DNA of 22,111 bases, taken from assembly GCA_018648445.1 (NCBI GenBank), contig JABGRG010000067.1, positions 1-22,111 on the forward strand, written 5' to 3'. The stretch comes from Rhodospirillales bacterium. GTDB lineage: Bacteria; Pseudomonadota; Alphaproteobacteria; Rhodospirillales_A; JACZKS01. Positions within the stretch are counted from its first letter, which is position 1, and every line of letters begins with the position of its first letter. Positions 1-9,735 of this stretch are shown here, piece by piece. A model generated the notes under the pieces. It was given only the letters and a program-made list of their open reading frames with translations, was not told the DNA's origin and did no database searches. Made by a program: the position numbers and the translations under genes.

Positions 1-444
1 CTGACCAAAGACGGAGCCGTCGAGATAGCCCGGCGTTCGCGCGGCACGCCACGGGTGGCCGGGCGGCTTTTACGGCGGGTTCGCGATTTCGCGGCCATCG
101 ACGGGGCGGACGCCATTGACGCGGCGGCTGCCGACGCCGCGCTGAACCGCCTGGAAGTGGATGGCATGGGGCTGGACGCCATGGACCGAAGGTATTTGCG
201 TTGTATCGCCGACAACTACGGCGGCGGGCCGGTCGGTGTGGAAACCATGGCAGCCGCCTTATCCGAACAGCGCGATACCATTGAAGAAGTGATTGAGCCC
301 TATCTGATCCAACAGGGCCTGCTAATGCGGACCCCGCGTGGCCGCGCATTGGCCGCGCAGGCATACAAGCACATGGGACTGAACCCGCCCCCGCAAAGCG
401 CCCAGATGGAACTGATCACGGCGGCGGAGACAAGTGATGACTGA
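1..444 (+). CDS. ruvB: Holliday junction branch migration helicase RuvB, C-terminal part
   Basis: The window opens inside this gene in frame 1, so only the last 147 residues are present and the AAA+ Walker motifs lie outside. The visible part is the RuvB C-terminal winged-helix region: it contains [20 protein letters not shown], the characteristic end of the AAA+ lid, followed by the DNA-binding domain with [20 protein letters not shown] and the closing [15 protein letters not shown] motif. RuvB is the hexameric motor that, with RuvA, drives branch migration of Holliday junctions in recombinational repair. The stop TGA (442-444) overlaps the start of ybgC, so the two are probably cotranscribed; ruvB upstream of ybgC-tol is a common alphaproteobacterial order. 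Identity is firm. Confidence 0.96.
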   Translation: MTKDGAVEIARRSRGTPRVAGRLLRRVRDFAAIDGADAIDAAAADAALNRLEVDGMGLDAMDRRYLRCIADNYGGGPVGVETMAAALSEQRDTIEEVIEPYLIQQGLLMRTPRGRALAAQAYKHMGLNPPPQSAQMELITAAETSDD

Positions 445-871
445 CGCCGCAGGACAGGTGCGCGACGGCGCGCACATTTTCCCGGTTCGGGTCTACTATG
501 AAGACACCGATGCGGGGGGCGTGGTCTATCACGCCAACTATCTGAAGTTCGCCGAGCGCGCACGTACCGATTTGTTAAGGTTTCTGGGCGTAGAACAATC
601 GCGACTTGCTGCGGACGATGCCGTGGTTTTCGCCGTGCGCCGGTGTGTCGTGGACTTTTTTAAACCGGCGCGGCTGGATGACGATCTTGAAGTCCACTCG
701 CGGATTACCGGGCTGAAGGGGGCGTCGCTTGAGGCCGAGCAGAGCGTGCGGCGCGGCGCCGACGAACTGGTGCGGCTCGATGTTCTTGTGGCTTGCGTGA
801 AACGATCCCGGCCTGTGCGCATTCCGGCCGTTATCACGTCGGCGCTGCAAACTCATTTTTTCGAGAATTAG
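434..871 (+). CDS. ybgC: Tol-Pal system acyl-CoA thioesterase YbgC
   Basis: A 145-residue hotdog-fold thioesterase. The family signature is visible as [20 protein letters not shown] at about residues 21-40, with the catalytic Asp near residue 26 followed by the GGVVYH turn. YbgC enzymes hydrolyse acyl-CoA thioesters in the cytoplasm and are encoded with the Tol-Pal genes; their exact role there is unsettled. The start is taken as GTG 434, which overlaps the ruvB stop; ATG 437 is the next codon and equally possible, so the N-terminus is uncertain by one residue. The length is normal for the family. It is followed by tolQ after 12 bases. No oddities were seen. Confidence 0.93.
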   Translation: MMTDAAGQVRDGAHIFPVRVYYEDTDAGGVVYHANYLKFAERARTDLLRFLGVEQSRLAADDAVVFAVRRCVVDFFKPARLDDDLEVHSRITGLKGASLEAEQSVRRGADELVRLDVLVACVKRSRPVRIPAVITSALQTHFFEN

Positions 872-883
872 TGGGACCGAAAC

Positions 884-1615
884 ATGGAAAACACAGTGAT
901 TGATGCGGTTGCGTTGGGCGGGTCCGTCGCCGAACTGGATTTCTCGGTTTGGGGCCTGTTTTTGCGCGCCGATATCGTCGTCAAGGTGGTGATCATTGGC
1001 CTGTTGGTGGCCTCGATCTGGTGCTGGGCTATCATTTTCGAGAAGTATTTCGGTCTGAGACGACTGAACAAAAGGGCCGGCGATTTTGAAAATGCGTTCT
1101 GGTCCGGTGGTTCGCTCGATACCCTGTACGACAATGTCGGCAACTATCCGCAAGATCCCATGTCGGCGGTGTTCCTCGCGGCCATGAAGGAATGGCGCAG
1201 GGCCCTGGCCAAGGGCATGGACGGGTCCGATACCAGCCGCATCGGTCTGGGCGACCGCATCGATCGGGTCATGCAGATTACGGTAACCCGCGAAATGGAC
1301 CGGGCCGAACGCTATATGACGTTTCTTGCCTCCACCGGATCGACCGCGCCCTTCATCGGGCTGTTCGGCACCGTCTGGGGGATCATGAACAGCTTCCAGT
1401 CCATCGCGCTTTCCAAAAACACCAGCCTCGTCGTCGTCGCGCCGGGTATTGCGGAGGCCCTGTTTGCAACTGCACTTGGGCTTTTGGCGGCCATTCCCGC
1501 CGTTGTCGCCTACAACAAGCTGTCAAAAGAGCTGGACCGGTACGCCGGACGCCTGGACAGCTTCGCCGGGGAATTCGCGGCCATCGTTTCGCGCCAGATG
1601 GAAGGGGGCGAATAG
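884..1615 (+). CDS. tolQ: TolQ, proton-channel subunit of the Tol-Pal motor
   Basis: A 243-residue member of the TolQ/ExbB/MotA family. Three membrane segments can be read: about residues 30-52, 147-168 and 184-210, with the large cytoplasmic loop between the first and second. The conserved stretch STAPFIGLFGTVWGIMNSF (about 151-171) and the PGIAEALFATALGLLAAIPA segment of the third helix are diagnostic. A TolQ ring surrounds the TolR dimer in the inner membrane and uses the proton gradient to energise TolA. ATG 884 is preceded only by a weak ribosome site. Its TAG stop is directly followed by the ATG of tolR with no spacer, which suggests translational coupling. Confidence 0.96.
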   Translation: MENTVIDAVALGGSVAELDFSVWGLFLRADIVVKVVIIGLLVASIWCWAIIFEKYFGLRRLNKRAGDFENAFWSGGSLDTLYDNVGNYPQDPMSAVFLAAMKEWRRALAKGMDGSDTSRIGLGDRIDRVMQITVTREMDRAERYMTFLASTGSTAPFIGLFGTVWGIMNSFQSIALSKNTSLVVVAPGIAEALFATALGLLAAIPAVVAYNKLSKELDRYAGRLDSFAGEFAAIVSRQMEGGE

Positions 1616-2116
1616 ATGTCGTTTACCACACAGCGCAGCGGTCTGCGCCGGTTGGGGGGGCGCGAAAAGTCACGCCCCATGGCCGATATCAACGTGACGC
1701 CGATGGTCGATGTCATGTTGGTGCTGCTGGTAATTTTCATGGTGACCGCACCTTTGCTGACGGTGGGGGTGCAGGTTGATCTGCCGAAAACCAGCGCCGA
1801 CGCTTTGCCCGGTCAGGACGAGCCGCTGGCCGTGACGGTCAACGCCGAAGGAGAGATTTTCCTTCAGGACACGCAGGTCAATCTTGAAAATCTGGCGCCG
1901 CGTCTGATCGCCATCACTAATAACAACCCCGAGGCTCGCATATTCGTACGCGGTGACAAGGGCGTCGTTTACGGGCGCATCATGCAGGTGATGGGAACCG
2001 TGAATGCGGCGGGGTTTTCCAAGGTCGCCCTGGTGACCGAACGAATGCCCGCGTCTACGCCGGCGCCGGGAAAAGCGCCGGAAAAGGCGAAAAACAGCGA
2101 GGCTAAACCGAAGTAA
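1616..2116 (+). CDS. tolR: TolR, inner-membrane motor subunit
   Basis: A 166-residue ExbD/TolR family protein. After a short basic cytoplasmic tail comes PMADINVTPMVDVMLVLLVI (about 21-40), which carries the family's conserved membrane aspartate (Asp32 here) on the proton path, then a periplasmic domain ending in a Pro/Lys-rich tail. In the family, a TolR dimer sits in the pore of the TolQ ring and its periplasmic domain can contact peptidoglycan. The ATG abuts the tolQ stop. The TAA stop shares one base with the ATG of tolA (TAATG at 2114-2118). The extended Ala/Pro/Lys tail after about residue 148 is probably disordered. Confidence 0.96.
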   Translation: MSFTTQRSGLRRLGGREKSRPMADINVTPMVDVMLVLLVIFMVTAPLLTVGVQVDLPKTSADALPGQDEPLAVTVNAEGEIFLQDTQVNLENLAPRLIAITNNNPEARIFVRGDKGVVYGRIMQVMGTVNAAGFSKVALVTERMPASTPAPGKAPEKAKNSEAKPK

Positions 2117-3048
2117 TGCAACGGAGTATCACCTATTCGTGCGTTCTGCACGTCGCCGTCGTCGCGGTGGCGTACTACGGGCTGCCCGAATTGCGCGCGC
2201 CGGCACCGCTGCAGGATACTCCGATTATGGTCGAAATCGTTACGGTGGCCGAGGAAACCAACGCGCCCGCGCCGTTGCCGGAACCAGAGCCGTTGCCGGA
2301 ACCAGAGCCCGAACCCGAGCCCAAACCCGAGCCCGAGCCACCGGCACCCGAGCCCGAACCGGAGCCCGCGCCGCCTCCGCCGCCCGAGCCGGAACCGGAA
2401 CCCGCTCCGCCGCCGCCCGAACCCGAGCCCGAGCCGGAACCCGTCGCCGTTCCGCCGCCGCCGCAGCCGGAGCCCAAGCCCAAGCCCAAGCCGGAACCCA
2501 AGCCCAAGCCGAAACCGAAACCTCCGGAGAAACTGGCCAAGGTCAAGCCCAAGCGCAAGCCGAAGCCGCCCGATCCGTTCGCCTCGGTGCTTAAAACGGT
2601 CGAGGAACTGAAGAAGAAGCCGCGTCCGGTGAAAAAGGTCGAGAAGAAGCCGGAGAAGGAAAAGGAAAGTTTCGAGAGCCAGATCGCCAAGGCGTTCAGT
2701 ACGCCGCGCCGCGCCTATAATCCCATGCAGCCGCTGACCATCAGCGAACTGGACATGGTGCGCAGGCAATTGGCGAAGTGCTGGAACCTTCCGGCTGGAG
2801 CCAAGGACGCAGGCAGTCTGGAAATCGAAATCCATACGGTTATGAACCAGGACGGAACCGTGCGCGAGGCCCGCATTTCCAATCAGGCCCGCATGCACGG
2901 CGATCCGTTCTACCGAGCCATGGCTGAAAGCGCGTTGCGCGCGGTGTTGAACCCGCGCTGCAGCCCCTTGAAGCTGCCGCCGGAGAAATATGACGAATGG
3001 CAGGTTATGAATTTGGTGTTCAATCCCAAGGAGATGTTTGGGACATGA
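2116..3048 (+). CDS. tolA: TolA, inner-membrane linker protein with a TonB-like Pro/Glu-Pro/Lys arm
   Basis: A 310-residue protein with three parts. First is a short N-terminal membrane helix (about residues 4-22) that keeps a Ser-x3-His pair (S7, H11) like the SxxxH motif TolA and TonB use to contact the motor. Second is a long linker from about residue 50 to 200, built of Glu-Pro dipeptides and then Lys-Pro dipeptides and Lys-rich sequence. Third is a C-terminal domain of about 100 residues beginning [20 protein letters not shown], which in TolA binds TolB and Pal. Position between tolR and tolB fixes the identity. The linker is unlike the Ala-rich helical domain II of enterobacterial TolA. 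The TGA stop overlaps the tolB start (ATGA, 3045-3048). Confidence 0.93.
   Translation: MQRSITYSCVLHVAVVAVAYYGLPELRAPAPLQDTPIMVEIVTVAEETNAPAPLPEPEPLPEPEPEPEPKPEPEPPAPEPEPEPAPPPPPEPEPEPAPPPPEPEPEPEPVAVPPPPQPEPKPKPKPEPKPKPKPKPPEKLAKVKPKRKPKPPDPFASVLKTVEELKKKPRPVKKVEKKPEKEKESFESQIAKAFSTPRRAYNPMQPLTISELDMVRRQLAKCWNLPAGAKDAGSLEIEIHTVMNQDGTVREARISNQARMHGDPFYRAMAESALRAVLNPRCSPLKLPPEKYDEWQVMNLVFNPKEMFGT
2266..2556 (+). repeat. Pro-Glu / Pro-Lys dipeptide repeat tract in tolA
   Basis: A low-complexity tract of near-repeats of GAGCCC/GAACCC-type hexamers (Glu-Pro) that changes to AAGCCC/AAGCCG-type hexamers (Lys-Pro) toward its 3' end. It encodes an extended, charge-segregated arm: acidic first, then basic. 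Such tracts are prone to length change by slippage. The opposite strand reads as a Gly-Ser repeat, which is a mirror artefact. Confidence 0.85.
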
Positions 3049-4385
3049 TGTTAAAAAGGCAAAGAGTCAGTGTTGTTTGCGGCTTAATTGGTGTTTTGGC
3101 CGTGTGTGCCGCGACCGTTGCGCGGGCGGATCTTCGGGTCGACATCACGCGCGGCACGGTTGAGGCCATGCCCATTGCTGTGACCGATTTCGTCGGGACG
3201 ACCGACGCCGAAGCGCAGTTCGGCCGGGATGTCGCAGCCGTGATTTCGGGCGATTTGGAGCGCACGGGATTGTTCAGGCCACTGGACAGCAAAGCGTTTA
3301 TCCAGGACGCGGCGGCGGTAAACGTATTGCCGCGATTCGGCGACTGGCGGGTGATCAACGCCCAGGCGCTGATTAACGGAAAGGCCGAAATGATCGGTGA
3401 CGGCCGTCTGAAAATGGAATTTCGGCTTTGGGATGTCTTCGCCGAACAGCAAATGGTCGGACGCGCCTATACGACGGTTCCGGGCAACTGGCGGCGGGTC
3501 GCGCACATTATCGCCGACGCCATCTATCAGAGAATTACCGGCGAGGCCGGGGATTTCGATACCCAGATCGTCTATATTTCCGAGAACGGCCCGCCGAATC
3601 GTCGCATAAAACGGCTGGCCATCATGGATCAGGACGGCGCCAACCATCAGTTTTTGACCGAGGGCAATGAACTGGTGCTGACGCCCAGGTTCTCGCCGAG
3701 CCGTCGGGAGATCACCTTTTTGTCCTACTACCGCAGAACTCCGCGGGTCTACATCTTCAATCTGGATACGGGCCGCCAGGAAATATTGGGAGATTTTCCC
3801 GGTATGACGTTCGCACCGCGATTTTCGCCGGACGGCAAGATGGTGATCATGAGCATGGCCGAGGACGGCAACTCGGACATCTACACCATGAACATGGGAA
3901 CCCATGTCCGCAAACGCCTGACCAAGCATTCCGCCATTGATACATCGCCCAGCTTTTCGCCCGACGGCAAGCAAGTTGTTTTCAATTCTGATCGCGGCGG
4001 TTCGCAGCAGATTTATATCATGGATGCCAGCGGGCGCAGCGTGAAGCGCATCAGCTACGGCAAGGGCCGCTATGCAACCCCGGTGTGGTCGCCGCGTGGT
4101 GATTTGATTGCGTTTACGAAAATGCGGGCGGGAAGGTTCTTTATCGGAGTCATGGGGGCGGATGGCTCGGGCGAAAGATTGCTGACCGAAGCGTTTCTCG
4201 TGGAAGCGCCGACATGGGCGCCCAACGGTCGGGTTCTGATGTTCTTCCGTGAGGAACCGTCGGGCAAGGACAAGAAGGGAACGCGTTCGCGATTGTATTC
4301 AATCGACCTTACCGGAGACAACGAACGAGAGGTGGTAACGCCGCTTGATGCATCCGATCCTGCGTGGTCCCCCTTGATTCCGTGA
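3045..4385 (+). CDS. tolB: TolB, periplasmic beta-propeller of the Tol-Pal system
   Basis: A protein of 446 residues if begun at ATG 3045. That start lies 11 bases after an AAGGAG ribosome site (3028-3033) and overlaps the tolA stop; the adjacent ATG 3048 is an alternative. A Sec signal peptide is clear: basic start, hydrophobic core and ARA just before DLRVDI, with cleavage expected after about residue 28. The N-terminal domain is followed by a propeller whose blades repeat a core such as [24 protein letters not shown] and [12 protein letters not shown], finishing with DPAWSPLIP. TolB binds Pal and the TolA C-terminus in the periplasm. No internal damage was seen. A longer reading from further upstream would lie inside tolA and would mask the signal peptide. 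Confidence 0.96.
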   Translation: MMLKRQRVSVVCGLIGVLAVCAATVARADLRVDITRGTVEAMPIAVTDFVGTTDAEAQFGRDVAAVISGDLERTGLFRPLDSKAFIQDAAAVNVLPRFGDWRVINAQALINGKAEMIGDGRLKMEFRLWDVFAEQQMVGRAYTTVPGNWRRVAHIIADAIYQRITGEAGDFDTQIVYISENGPPNRRIKRLAIMDQDGANHQFLTEGNELVLTPRFSPSRREITFLSYYRRTPRVYIFNLDTGRQEILGDFPGMTFAPRFSPDGKMVIMSMAEDGNSDIYTMNMGTHVRKRLTKHSAIDTSPSFSPDGKQVVFNSDRGGSQQIYIMDASGRSVKRISYGKGRYATPVWSPRGDLIAFTKMRAGRFFIGVMGADGSGERLLTEAFLVEAPTWAPNGRVLMFFREEPSGKDKKGTRSRLYSIDLTGDNEREVVTPLDASDPAWSPLIP

Positions 4386-4558
4386 CAAGCCCGGCATATT
4401 CTCCAACGTATTGTGGGTTTTGGCGGAATTTTTTTTCGGGATTAACCTTTACTTAAGCACGACACCGGCATACACCCGCAGAAGGAATTAGTTTTTTGCG
4501 TCCACTGATTGCTGTGGTGCTTTCGCCAGTCGAATACTCCTAAAAGGGGGACTTTTAT

Positions 4559-5092
4559 ATGCGCTTTAAAATATTGGCCTTATTTGCCGCTGCGGCTCTC
4601 ATCGCCGGTTGCGAAACCGCTCCTGATGAAAAAGCCGCTGCCGGCGGTTCCGGGGGCGCTCAGGCGTCCGTCGCCGCGAAGCCGATGCCGGCTGCTCCGG
4701 CCCAGCGGGTCGGACCTGCGGCGGGATCGAACGAAGACTTCGTCGTCAACGTTGGCGACCGTGTTTTCTTCGGGTATGACAAATTTGAAATTTCCGCCGA
4801 CGCGCAGGCCGTGCTGAAGAAACAGGCCGCGTGGTTGCAGAAATATCCGAAAGCCGACATCATCGTTCAGGGTCACTGCGATGAACGCGGCACCCGCGAA
4901 TACAACCTGGCGCTCGGCGAACGCCGCGCCAACGCGGTTAAGGATTACCTTTCGGCCCTTGGCATTGCTCGCACCCGCGTGCGGACGGTTTCCTTCGGTA
5001 AGGAACGTCCCGTGGCGCTTGGCCATGACGAGGCCGCTTGGGCGCAAAATCGCCGCGGCGTGACAACGCTTCAAGGTATTCCGGGAAGCTGA
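4559..5092 (+). CDS. pal: Pal, peptidoglycan-associated outer-membrane lipoprotein
   Basis: A 177-residue lipoprotein. The signal ends in the lipobox LIAGC with the lipidated Cys at residue 18. An Ala/Pro-rich tether follows to about residue 60, then an OmpA-like peptidoglycan-binding domain containing FFGYDKFEIS, the DIIVQGHCDERGTREYNLAL motif (Asp and Arg typical of diaminopimelate binding) and a C-terminal NRRGV. Pal anchors the outer membrane to the wall and is pulled by TolB/TolA at division sites. A strong AAAGGGGGA ribosome site (4543-4551) precedes the ATG. The 173-base gap after tolB suggests pal can have its own promoter, but I could not place a convincing one. A hairpin terminator follows. 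Confidence 0.97.
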   Translation: MRFKILALFAAAALIAGCETAPDEKAAAGGSGGAQASVAAKPMPAAPAQRVGPAAGSNEDFVVNVGDRVFFGYDKFEISADAQAVLKKQAAWLQKYPKADIIVQGHCDERGTREYNLALGERRANAVKDYLSALGIARTRVRTVSFGKERPVALGHDEAAWAQNRRGVTTLQGIPGS

Positions 5093-5125
5093 TCCGCACG
5101 CCCCAACAAAGGGCGGTAGTTTGGC

Positions 5126-5175
5126 AGGCGCTTACCCGACCGGAGGATCCGGCGCGGGTAAGCGCCTCATTTTTG
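5126..5175 (+). terminator. Rho-independent terminator after pal
   Basis: A perfect 13-bp stem: AGGCGCTTACCCG at 5126-5138 pairs with CGGGTAAGCGCCT at 5155-5167. The 16-base loop contains a further small CCGG/CCGG hairpin. The stem is followed by CATTTTTG, giving a run of five U in RNA. It would end transcription of the tol-pal genes and separate them from cpoB. Confidence 0.9.
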
Positions 5176-5261
5176 CCTAAAACACCGGGCATGATCCGCT
5201 CTGATTGATGATTTGAGGAAACGGTTGCGGCCTCATAAACGGCCGGCCGAGGGAGTGGATA

Positions 5262-6371
5262 ATGACGATTTGTTCCAGGTGGATGTTGGGTATCGCGGCA
5301 ATTGGGGTGGCGATTTCATTGTCCGTGCCGCCTGCCTTTTCTCAAAGCTCGGACCTAAAGCAGCTAACCGACAGGCTCCAGCGGCTGGAACGGGATATCC
5401 GCACCCTGAATGTCCAGATTTCTCGTGGCGGTGGCGCGACTGCATCCGGCGCGGGCGGGTCCGCGCCGGCGCCAGGTGTTCAGCCGGACACATCGCAATC
5501 GGTCGCTCGCATGGAATTGCGCCTGACCGCTCTTGAAAGCGAGTTGCGGTCGGCGACGGGCCGGGCCGAGGAAGTCACCCACCTGTTGGATCAAATGAGC
5601 CAGCGTCTCGACAAACTGATCGGCGACGTGGATTACCGTCTGGGGGTTATTGAAAAGAATCAGGCCGCCGGCATCGCTCCGGCGCAAACCGGTACGCCCA
5701 ATGTTGCCACCGTTCCGGCTCCGCCGCCGGTGGATCGCGCGTCGAACGGAGCGTTTGCATCGGCCCCGGGCGTGTTGGGGACGATCTCGCGCGAGGATAT
5801 GGAGAAAATAGAGAAGCAAAGCGCTGCCCAGGCCCAGGCGTCCGCTCAAGGGCAAGCGCCCGCTCAGACCGGAGCCGAGGCTCCCGCTTCGGCCCCCGCT
5901 CCCGCAAGGGTTTCCAACGCCGCAGCGGCGGTGACGCCCGCACCCGCGCAACAAGCTGCGGCGGCTCCCGGCGTTCTTCCGGAAGGCTCGCCAAAGGATC
6001 AATACATTTATGCGTTCGGCCTTTTGCGCAAGGCGCAGTATGACGATGCGGAATTGGCTCTCGGCGCGTTTCTCGAGACCCACGCGGACCATGAACTGGC
6101 CCCCAACGCCCGATATTGGCTGGGTGAAACTTTTTACGTGAGGGGCGATTACGTCAAGGCGGCTGAAATTTTCCTGGAGGGCTTCCAAGGAAATCCAAAT
6201 GGGCAAAAGGCGCCCGATGTCCTGTTGAAGCTCGGAATGTCGTTGGCCAACCTCGACAAGAAGCGCGAGGCCTGCGCGGCATTCGGAAAGCTGGCCAACG
6301 AATACACGAGCGCGCCCGCCAACATCAAAAGGCTGGTCGCGCGCGAGCGATCCCGGAACGCCTGCGAATGA
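5262..6371 (+). CDS. cpoB: CpoB/YbgF, Tol-associated periplasmic TPR protein
   Basis: A 369-residue exported protein. The signal peptide ends at about residue 27 (PPAFS before QSSD). Next comes a coiled-coil segment (SDLKQLTDRLQRLERDIRTL and a second heptad region to about 130), then a long Ala/Pro/Gln low-complexity linker (about 150-245), and a C-terminal TPR domain with DQYIYAFGLLRKAQYDDAEL, NARYWLGETFYVRGDYVKAA and a third repeat. This is the CpoB layout; in E. coli CpoB coordinates PBP1B peptidoglycan synthesis with Tol constriction. The linker is longer than in E. coli, where the protein is about 260 residues. ATG 5262 follows GGGAG; ATG 5283 is an alternative that would shorten the signal peptide. 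tilS begins 4 bases after the stop. Confidence 0.92.
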   Translation: MTICSRWMLGIAAIGVAISLSVPPAFSQSSDLKQLTDRLQRLERDIRTLNVQISRGGGATASGAGGSAPAPGVQPDTSQSVARMELRLTALESELRSATGRAEEVTHLLDQMSQRLDKLIGDVDYRLGVIEKNQAAGIAPAQTGTPNVATVPAPPPVDRASNGAFASAPGVLGTISREDMEKIEKQSAAQAQASAQGQAPAQTGAEAPASAPAPARVSNAAAAVTPAPAQQAAAAPGVLPEGSPKDQYIYAFGLLRKAQYDDAELALGAFLETHADHELAPNARYWLGETFYVRGDYVKAAEIFLEGFQGNPNGQKAPDVLLKLGMSLANLDKKREACAAFGKLANEYTSAPANIKRLVARERSRNACE

Positions 6372-6375
6372 GGCC

Positions 6376-7725
6376 ATGAGGGGCGTTTCCGAAAATACCT
6401 TCGCCCAATTGATGGCGCAGCTGTCACCGTCTGCGAAAACCTCGACCCTTGCGCTTGCCGTTTCGGGCGGGTGCGACAGCATGGCGCTTTGTGTGTTGGC
6501 GGATCGTTGGGCCCGCGCGCAAGGGAGCAGGGTTGTGGCCTTGACCGTGGATCACGGCCTGCGGCCCGGGTCCGCCGACGAAGCGGTTCGAGTTGGCCGC
6601 TGGCTTTCGAACCGTCGGATTGAGCATCATGTACTGGCCTGGACCGGCCCGAAACCGCGAACCCGCATTCAGGAAAAAGCCCGTGAGGCCCGGTACGAAT
6701 TGCTGACCGGCTGGTGCCGTGCCAATGGCGTTGGCGATTTGGCGTTGGCCCATCAATTGGAGGATCAGGCCGAGACGTTCGTCATGCGCCTGCGTCGCGG
6801 CAGCGGCCCCGACGGCCTTGCCGGTATGAGCGCCGTTGTCGAGCGACGAGGGGTTCGTATCCTGCGGCCTTTGTTGGGCGTTTCGCGCGGAGCACTGGAA
6901 AAGACGCTTGAAGAGTTTGGTCAGGAATGGCTTGACGATCCGTCAAACCGCAATCGCGCCTTCGAGCGCATTCAAATTCGCGAGAGCTTTCCTGCGCTGG
7001 CCGAAGCAGGATACCGGCCTAATGATCTAGCCGGATTGGCTGCGGCCTTCGGGCGTCTGCGGTCCTTGGCCGAAAAGGAAGCAGTAACGTTGCTGGCGAG
7101 GACCTGTCGGCTCGATAGGGTGGGATTCGCCGAAATCGATGTGGATACACTGGCGTCGGCCCCAAGGCTGTTTGCCATGCGTGTCCTGGCAAGTGTGGCG
7201 GCCTGCATCGGAGGCACTGCCTACGGGGTTGATCGCCGAAAACTGGCTGGTCTGTACGATTGGGTCTGTGACGGCGGTGAAGCAAAATCCTTGTGCGTCG
7301 CGCATTGCCGCTTTCAAAAAACCCACCGCCGCCTGATCGTCAGCCGGGAAAATCGCGGCTTGCCGAAACAAAAACTCGAAACGAAGCGAAACGACATTTT
7401 GTGGGACGGACGATTTCAACTTTGCGTGATTGCTCCGACGGAGAAAGCCGAAGATATTTTCGTCGGGCCGCTGGGGCGCGATGGCTGGGCCGAAGTGGTG
7501 GCCGCTGATCCGGGTGCGCGGGAGCTTGGCATTCCATACCCCGCACGCCTCGTATTACCGGCGATCCGAGATATGGTGGGCGTTTGCGAGGTTCCGCATC
7601 TGTCGTTTCGGCGGCCGGGATTAGAAGGCCATGCAATTGTTCAAGAGGTCGATTTTTCGCCACGAAACAAACTTTCGGCACAGGGCTTTTGCCTTGCGCC
7701 CAAAGTTTCTTGTACTATCTCATGA
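6376..7725 (+). CDS. tilS: tRNA(Ile)-lysidine synthase TilS
   Basis: A 449-residue PP-loop ATPase. The SGGCDS nucleotide-binding loop is at residues 30-35, and the family motif LAHQLEDQAETFVMRLRRGSG lies near residues 128-150. TilS adenylates C34 of the tRNA-Ile with anticodon CAU and attaches lysine to give lysidine, which lets this tRNA read AUA; it is normally essential. The C-terminal third (after about residue 300) is poorly conserved to my eye but ends with EGHAIVQEVDFSPRNKLSA, in keeping with alphaproteobacterial TilS. The ATG lies 4 bases after the cpoB stop, so the two should be cotranscribed. No frameshift was seen. Confidence 0.94.
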   Translation: MRGVSENTFAQLMAQLSPSAKTSTLALAVSGGCDSMALCVLADRWARAQGSRVVALTVDHGLRPGSADEAVRVGRWLSNRRIEHHVLAWTGPKPRTRIQEKAREARYELLTGWCRANGVGDLALAHQLEDQAETFVMRLRRGSGPDGLAGMSAVVERRGVRILRPLLGVSRGALEKTLEEFGQEWLDDPSNRNRAFERIQIRESFPALAEAGYRPNDLAGLAAAFGRLRSLAEKEAVTLLARTCRLDRVGFAEIDVDTLASAPRLFAMRVLASVAACIGGTAYGVDRRKLAGLYDWVCDGGEAKSLCVAHCRFQKTHRRLIVSRENRGLPKQKLETKRNDILWDGRFQLCVIAPTEKAEDIFVGPLGRDGWAEVVAADPGARELGIPYPARLVLPAIRDMVGVCEVPHLSFRRPGLEGHAIVQEVDFSPRNKLSAQGFCLAPKVSCTIS

Positions 7726-7783
7726 GATGTGACAGGAACGGGCGGCTCCGCGCGCACGGTTGGCGCGCCCGCGGGGCAGTTAC

Positions 7784-7791
7784 AGGAAGGA
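7784..7791 (+). promoter_or_regulatory. Ribosome binding site that fixes the ftsH start
   Basis: AGGAAGGA lies 7 bases before GTG 7799. It selects this GTG over in-frame upstream codons that would add 13 residues with no family match. A small GC stem (7750-7755 with 7763-7768) sits just upstream. Confidence 0.8.
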
Positions 7792-7798
7792 CGGTTTA

Positions 7799-9730
7799 GT
7801 GAATTTCAATCGGAATATAGCGCTTTGGATCGTTATTGCGCTTCTCGTGTTTGCTTTGTTCAACCTTTTTCAAGGGTCGCCCACGCAGGGACCCGAGAAC
7901 ACCTTGGCGTTTTCCGAGTTTGTAACCGAGGTTGATCGGGGCGAAATCCTCGAGGTTACCATTCAGGGCCGGAAGATCACCGGCCACTATCGGGATGGAC
8001 GCAATTTCAGCACCTATGCGCCCGAGGACCCCGGTCTGGTTAGCCGGTTGAACGAACGCAGTGTGCGCATTACCGCCGTTCCGACGGACGATGGCCCGAC
8101 CCTTTGGGGGGTTTTGCTGTCGTGGTTCCCGTTCCTGATCATCATTGGTATCTGGGTGCTCTTCATGCGCCAGATGCAGGGCGGCGGTGGCAAGGCCATG
8201 GGCTTCGGCAAGTCGAAGGCACGCCTCCTGACCGAGAAATCTGGTCGCGTCACCTTCGAAGACGTGGCGGGGATCGACGAGGCAAAGCAGGAACTTGAAG
8301 AAATCGTCGAATTTCTCAAGGACCCCCACCGGTTCCAGCGCCTTGGCGGAAAAATCCCCAAGGGCTGCCTGCTTGTTGGCCCTCCGGGCACCGGCAAGAC
8401 GCTGCTGGCGCGCGCTATTGCGGGCGAGGCGAACGTTCCGTTCTTCACCATTTCGGGCTCGGACTTCGTTGAAATGTTCGTCGGCGTCGGCGCATCACGT
8501 GTGCGCGACATGTTCGAACAGGGCAAGAAGAACGCGCCCTGTATTATCTTCATCGACGAACTGGACGCCGTTGGGCGTCATCGCGGCGCAGGCCTTGGCG
8601 GTGGCAACGACGAACGCGAGCAGACCCTGAATCAGCTTCTGGTCGAGATGGACGGATTTGAGTCGAATGAAGGCGTCATCCTGATCGCCGCGACCAACCG
8701 GCCCGACGTGCTGGACCCGGCGCTGCTTCGCCCCGGTCGTTTCGACCGTCAGGTGGTGGTGCCCAATCCCGATATTCTGGGCCGCGAGAAAATTCTCAAG
8801 GTTCATATGCGCGATATTCCCATCGGAACCGATGTGGACGCCCGTGTCGTTGCCCGTGGCACTCCCGGGTTCTCGGGCGCCGATCTGGCCAATCTGGTCA
8901 ACGAGGCGGCGTTGTTGGCCGCGCGGGGCAACAAGCGTCTTGTCGGCATGGTCGATTTCGAGGCGGCCAAGGACAAGGTTATGATGGGGGCCGAGCGGCG
9001 CTCTATGGTCATGACCGACGACGAAAAGAAACTGACCGCCTATCACGAGGCGGGCCATGCTCTGGTCGGGCTGCACGTGCCCAAGACCGATCCGCTGCAC
9101 AAGGTGACGATCATTCCGCGCGGCCGGGCTTTGGGTCTGACCATGCAGCTTCCCGAACGTGACAAGCTCAGCCAGTCGAAAATCGAAATCAAAAGCATGC
9201 TGGCCATTCTTTATGGCGGCCGCGTTGCTGAAGAGATCGTCTTCGGGATGGAAAACATCACCACCGGTGCCGGCTCCGACATCCAGCGGGCCACCGATCT
9301 GGCGCGGCGCATGGTGACCGAATTCGGGTTCTCCGAAAAACTCGGCCCCCTGCGTTATACCGACAATCAGGAAGAGGTTTTCCTCGGCCATTCGGTGACC
9401 CAGCACAAGAACGTTTCTGATGCGACGGCCCAAATCATCGACGACGAAATCCGTGGCCTGATTGACGAAGCGGAAAGCCTGGCCAGGGTCATTCTCAAGG
9501 AACACGGCGACGATCTTGAAATGATCGCCCAGGCGCTGCTTGAATACGAAACCCTTTCGGGTGACGAGGTGAAGGCGCTGCTCAAGGGCGAACCGATTGT
9601 CCGGAAGGAAGACGACGAACCGACCGAAACCGGCAAGGACAACGCTTCGAGCTCTTCGGTGCCGTCCAGCGGCACGCCGAAAAAGGGGCCGCGTGGCGGC
9701 CTCGAAGCGGAACCGCAGCCCGGGTCGTAA
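7799..9730 (+). CDS. ftsH: ATP-dependent zinc metalloprotease FtsH
   Basis: 643 residues from GTG 7799. Two membrane helices (about 7-24 and 106-125) flank a small periplasmic domain. The AAA+ module has Walker A GPPGTGKT (194-201), Walker B IIFIDE (249-254) and the second region of homology [20 protein letters not shown] (298-317). The protease has HEAGH (416-420), and an aspartate in TTGAGSD near residue 494 is the expected third zinc ligand. FtsH extracts and degrades membrane proteins and short-lived regulators such as LpxC and RpoH in other proteobacteria. The C-terminal tail from about 600 is acidic then Ser/Pro-rich and probably disordered. folP starts 5 bases after the stop. Confidence 0.98.
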   Translation: MNFNRNIALWIVIALLVFALFNLFQGSPTQGPENTLAFSEFVTEVDRGEILEVTIQGRKITGHYRDGRNFSTYAPEDPGLVSRLNERSVRITAVPTDDGPTLWGVLLSWFPFLIIIGIWVLFMRQMQGGGGKAMGFGKSKARLLTEKSGRVTFEDVAGIDEAKQELEEIVEFLKDPHRFQRLGGKIPKGCLLVGPPGTGKTLLARAIAGEANVPFFTISGSDFVEMFVGVGASRVRDMFEQGKKNAPCIIFIDELDAVGRHRGAGLGGGNDEREQTLNQLLVEMDGFESNEGVILIAATNRPDVLDPALLRPGRFDRQVVVPNPDILGREKILKVHMRDIPIGTDVDARVVARGTPGFSGADLANLVNEAALLAARGNKRLVGMVDFEAAKDKVMMGAERRSMVMTDDEKKLTAYHEAGHALVGLHVPKTDPLHKVTIIPRGRALGLTMQLPERDKLSQSKIEIKSMLAILYGGRVAEEIVFGMENITTGAGSDIQRATDLARRMVTEFGFSEKLGPLRYTDNQEEVFLGHSVTQHKNVSDATAQIIDDEIRGLIDEAESLARVILKEHGDDLEMIAQALLEYETLSGDEVKALLKGEPIVRKEDDEPTETGKDNASSSSVPSSGTPKKGPRGGLEAEPQPGS

Positions 9731-9735
9731 ATGCC

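Noticed and set aside
2266..2556. Possible CRISPR-like or tandem DNA repeat
   Set aside because: The units are degenerate hexamers in frame with tolA, without spacers.
2175..2690. Gly-Ser repeat protein on the minus strand
   Set aside because: It is the complement of the Glu-Pro and Lys-Pro codons of tolA, so the repeat is a by-product.
4411..4440. Eight-T run after tolB as a terminator
   Set aside because: No stable stem lies immediately upstream, so I did not call a terminator between tolB and pal.
5364..6482. 372-residue open frame on the minus strand across cpoB
   Set aside because: A mirror of cpoB's Ala/Pro/Gln coding bias; no recognisable motif.
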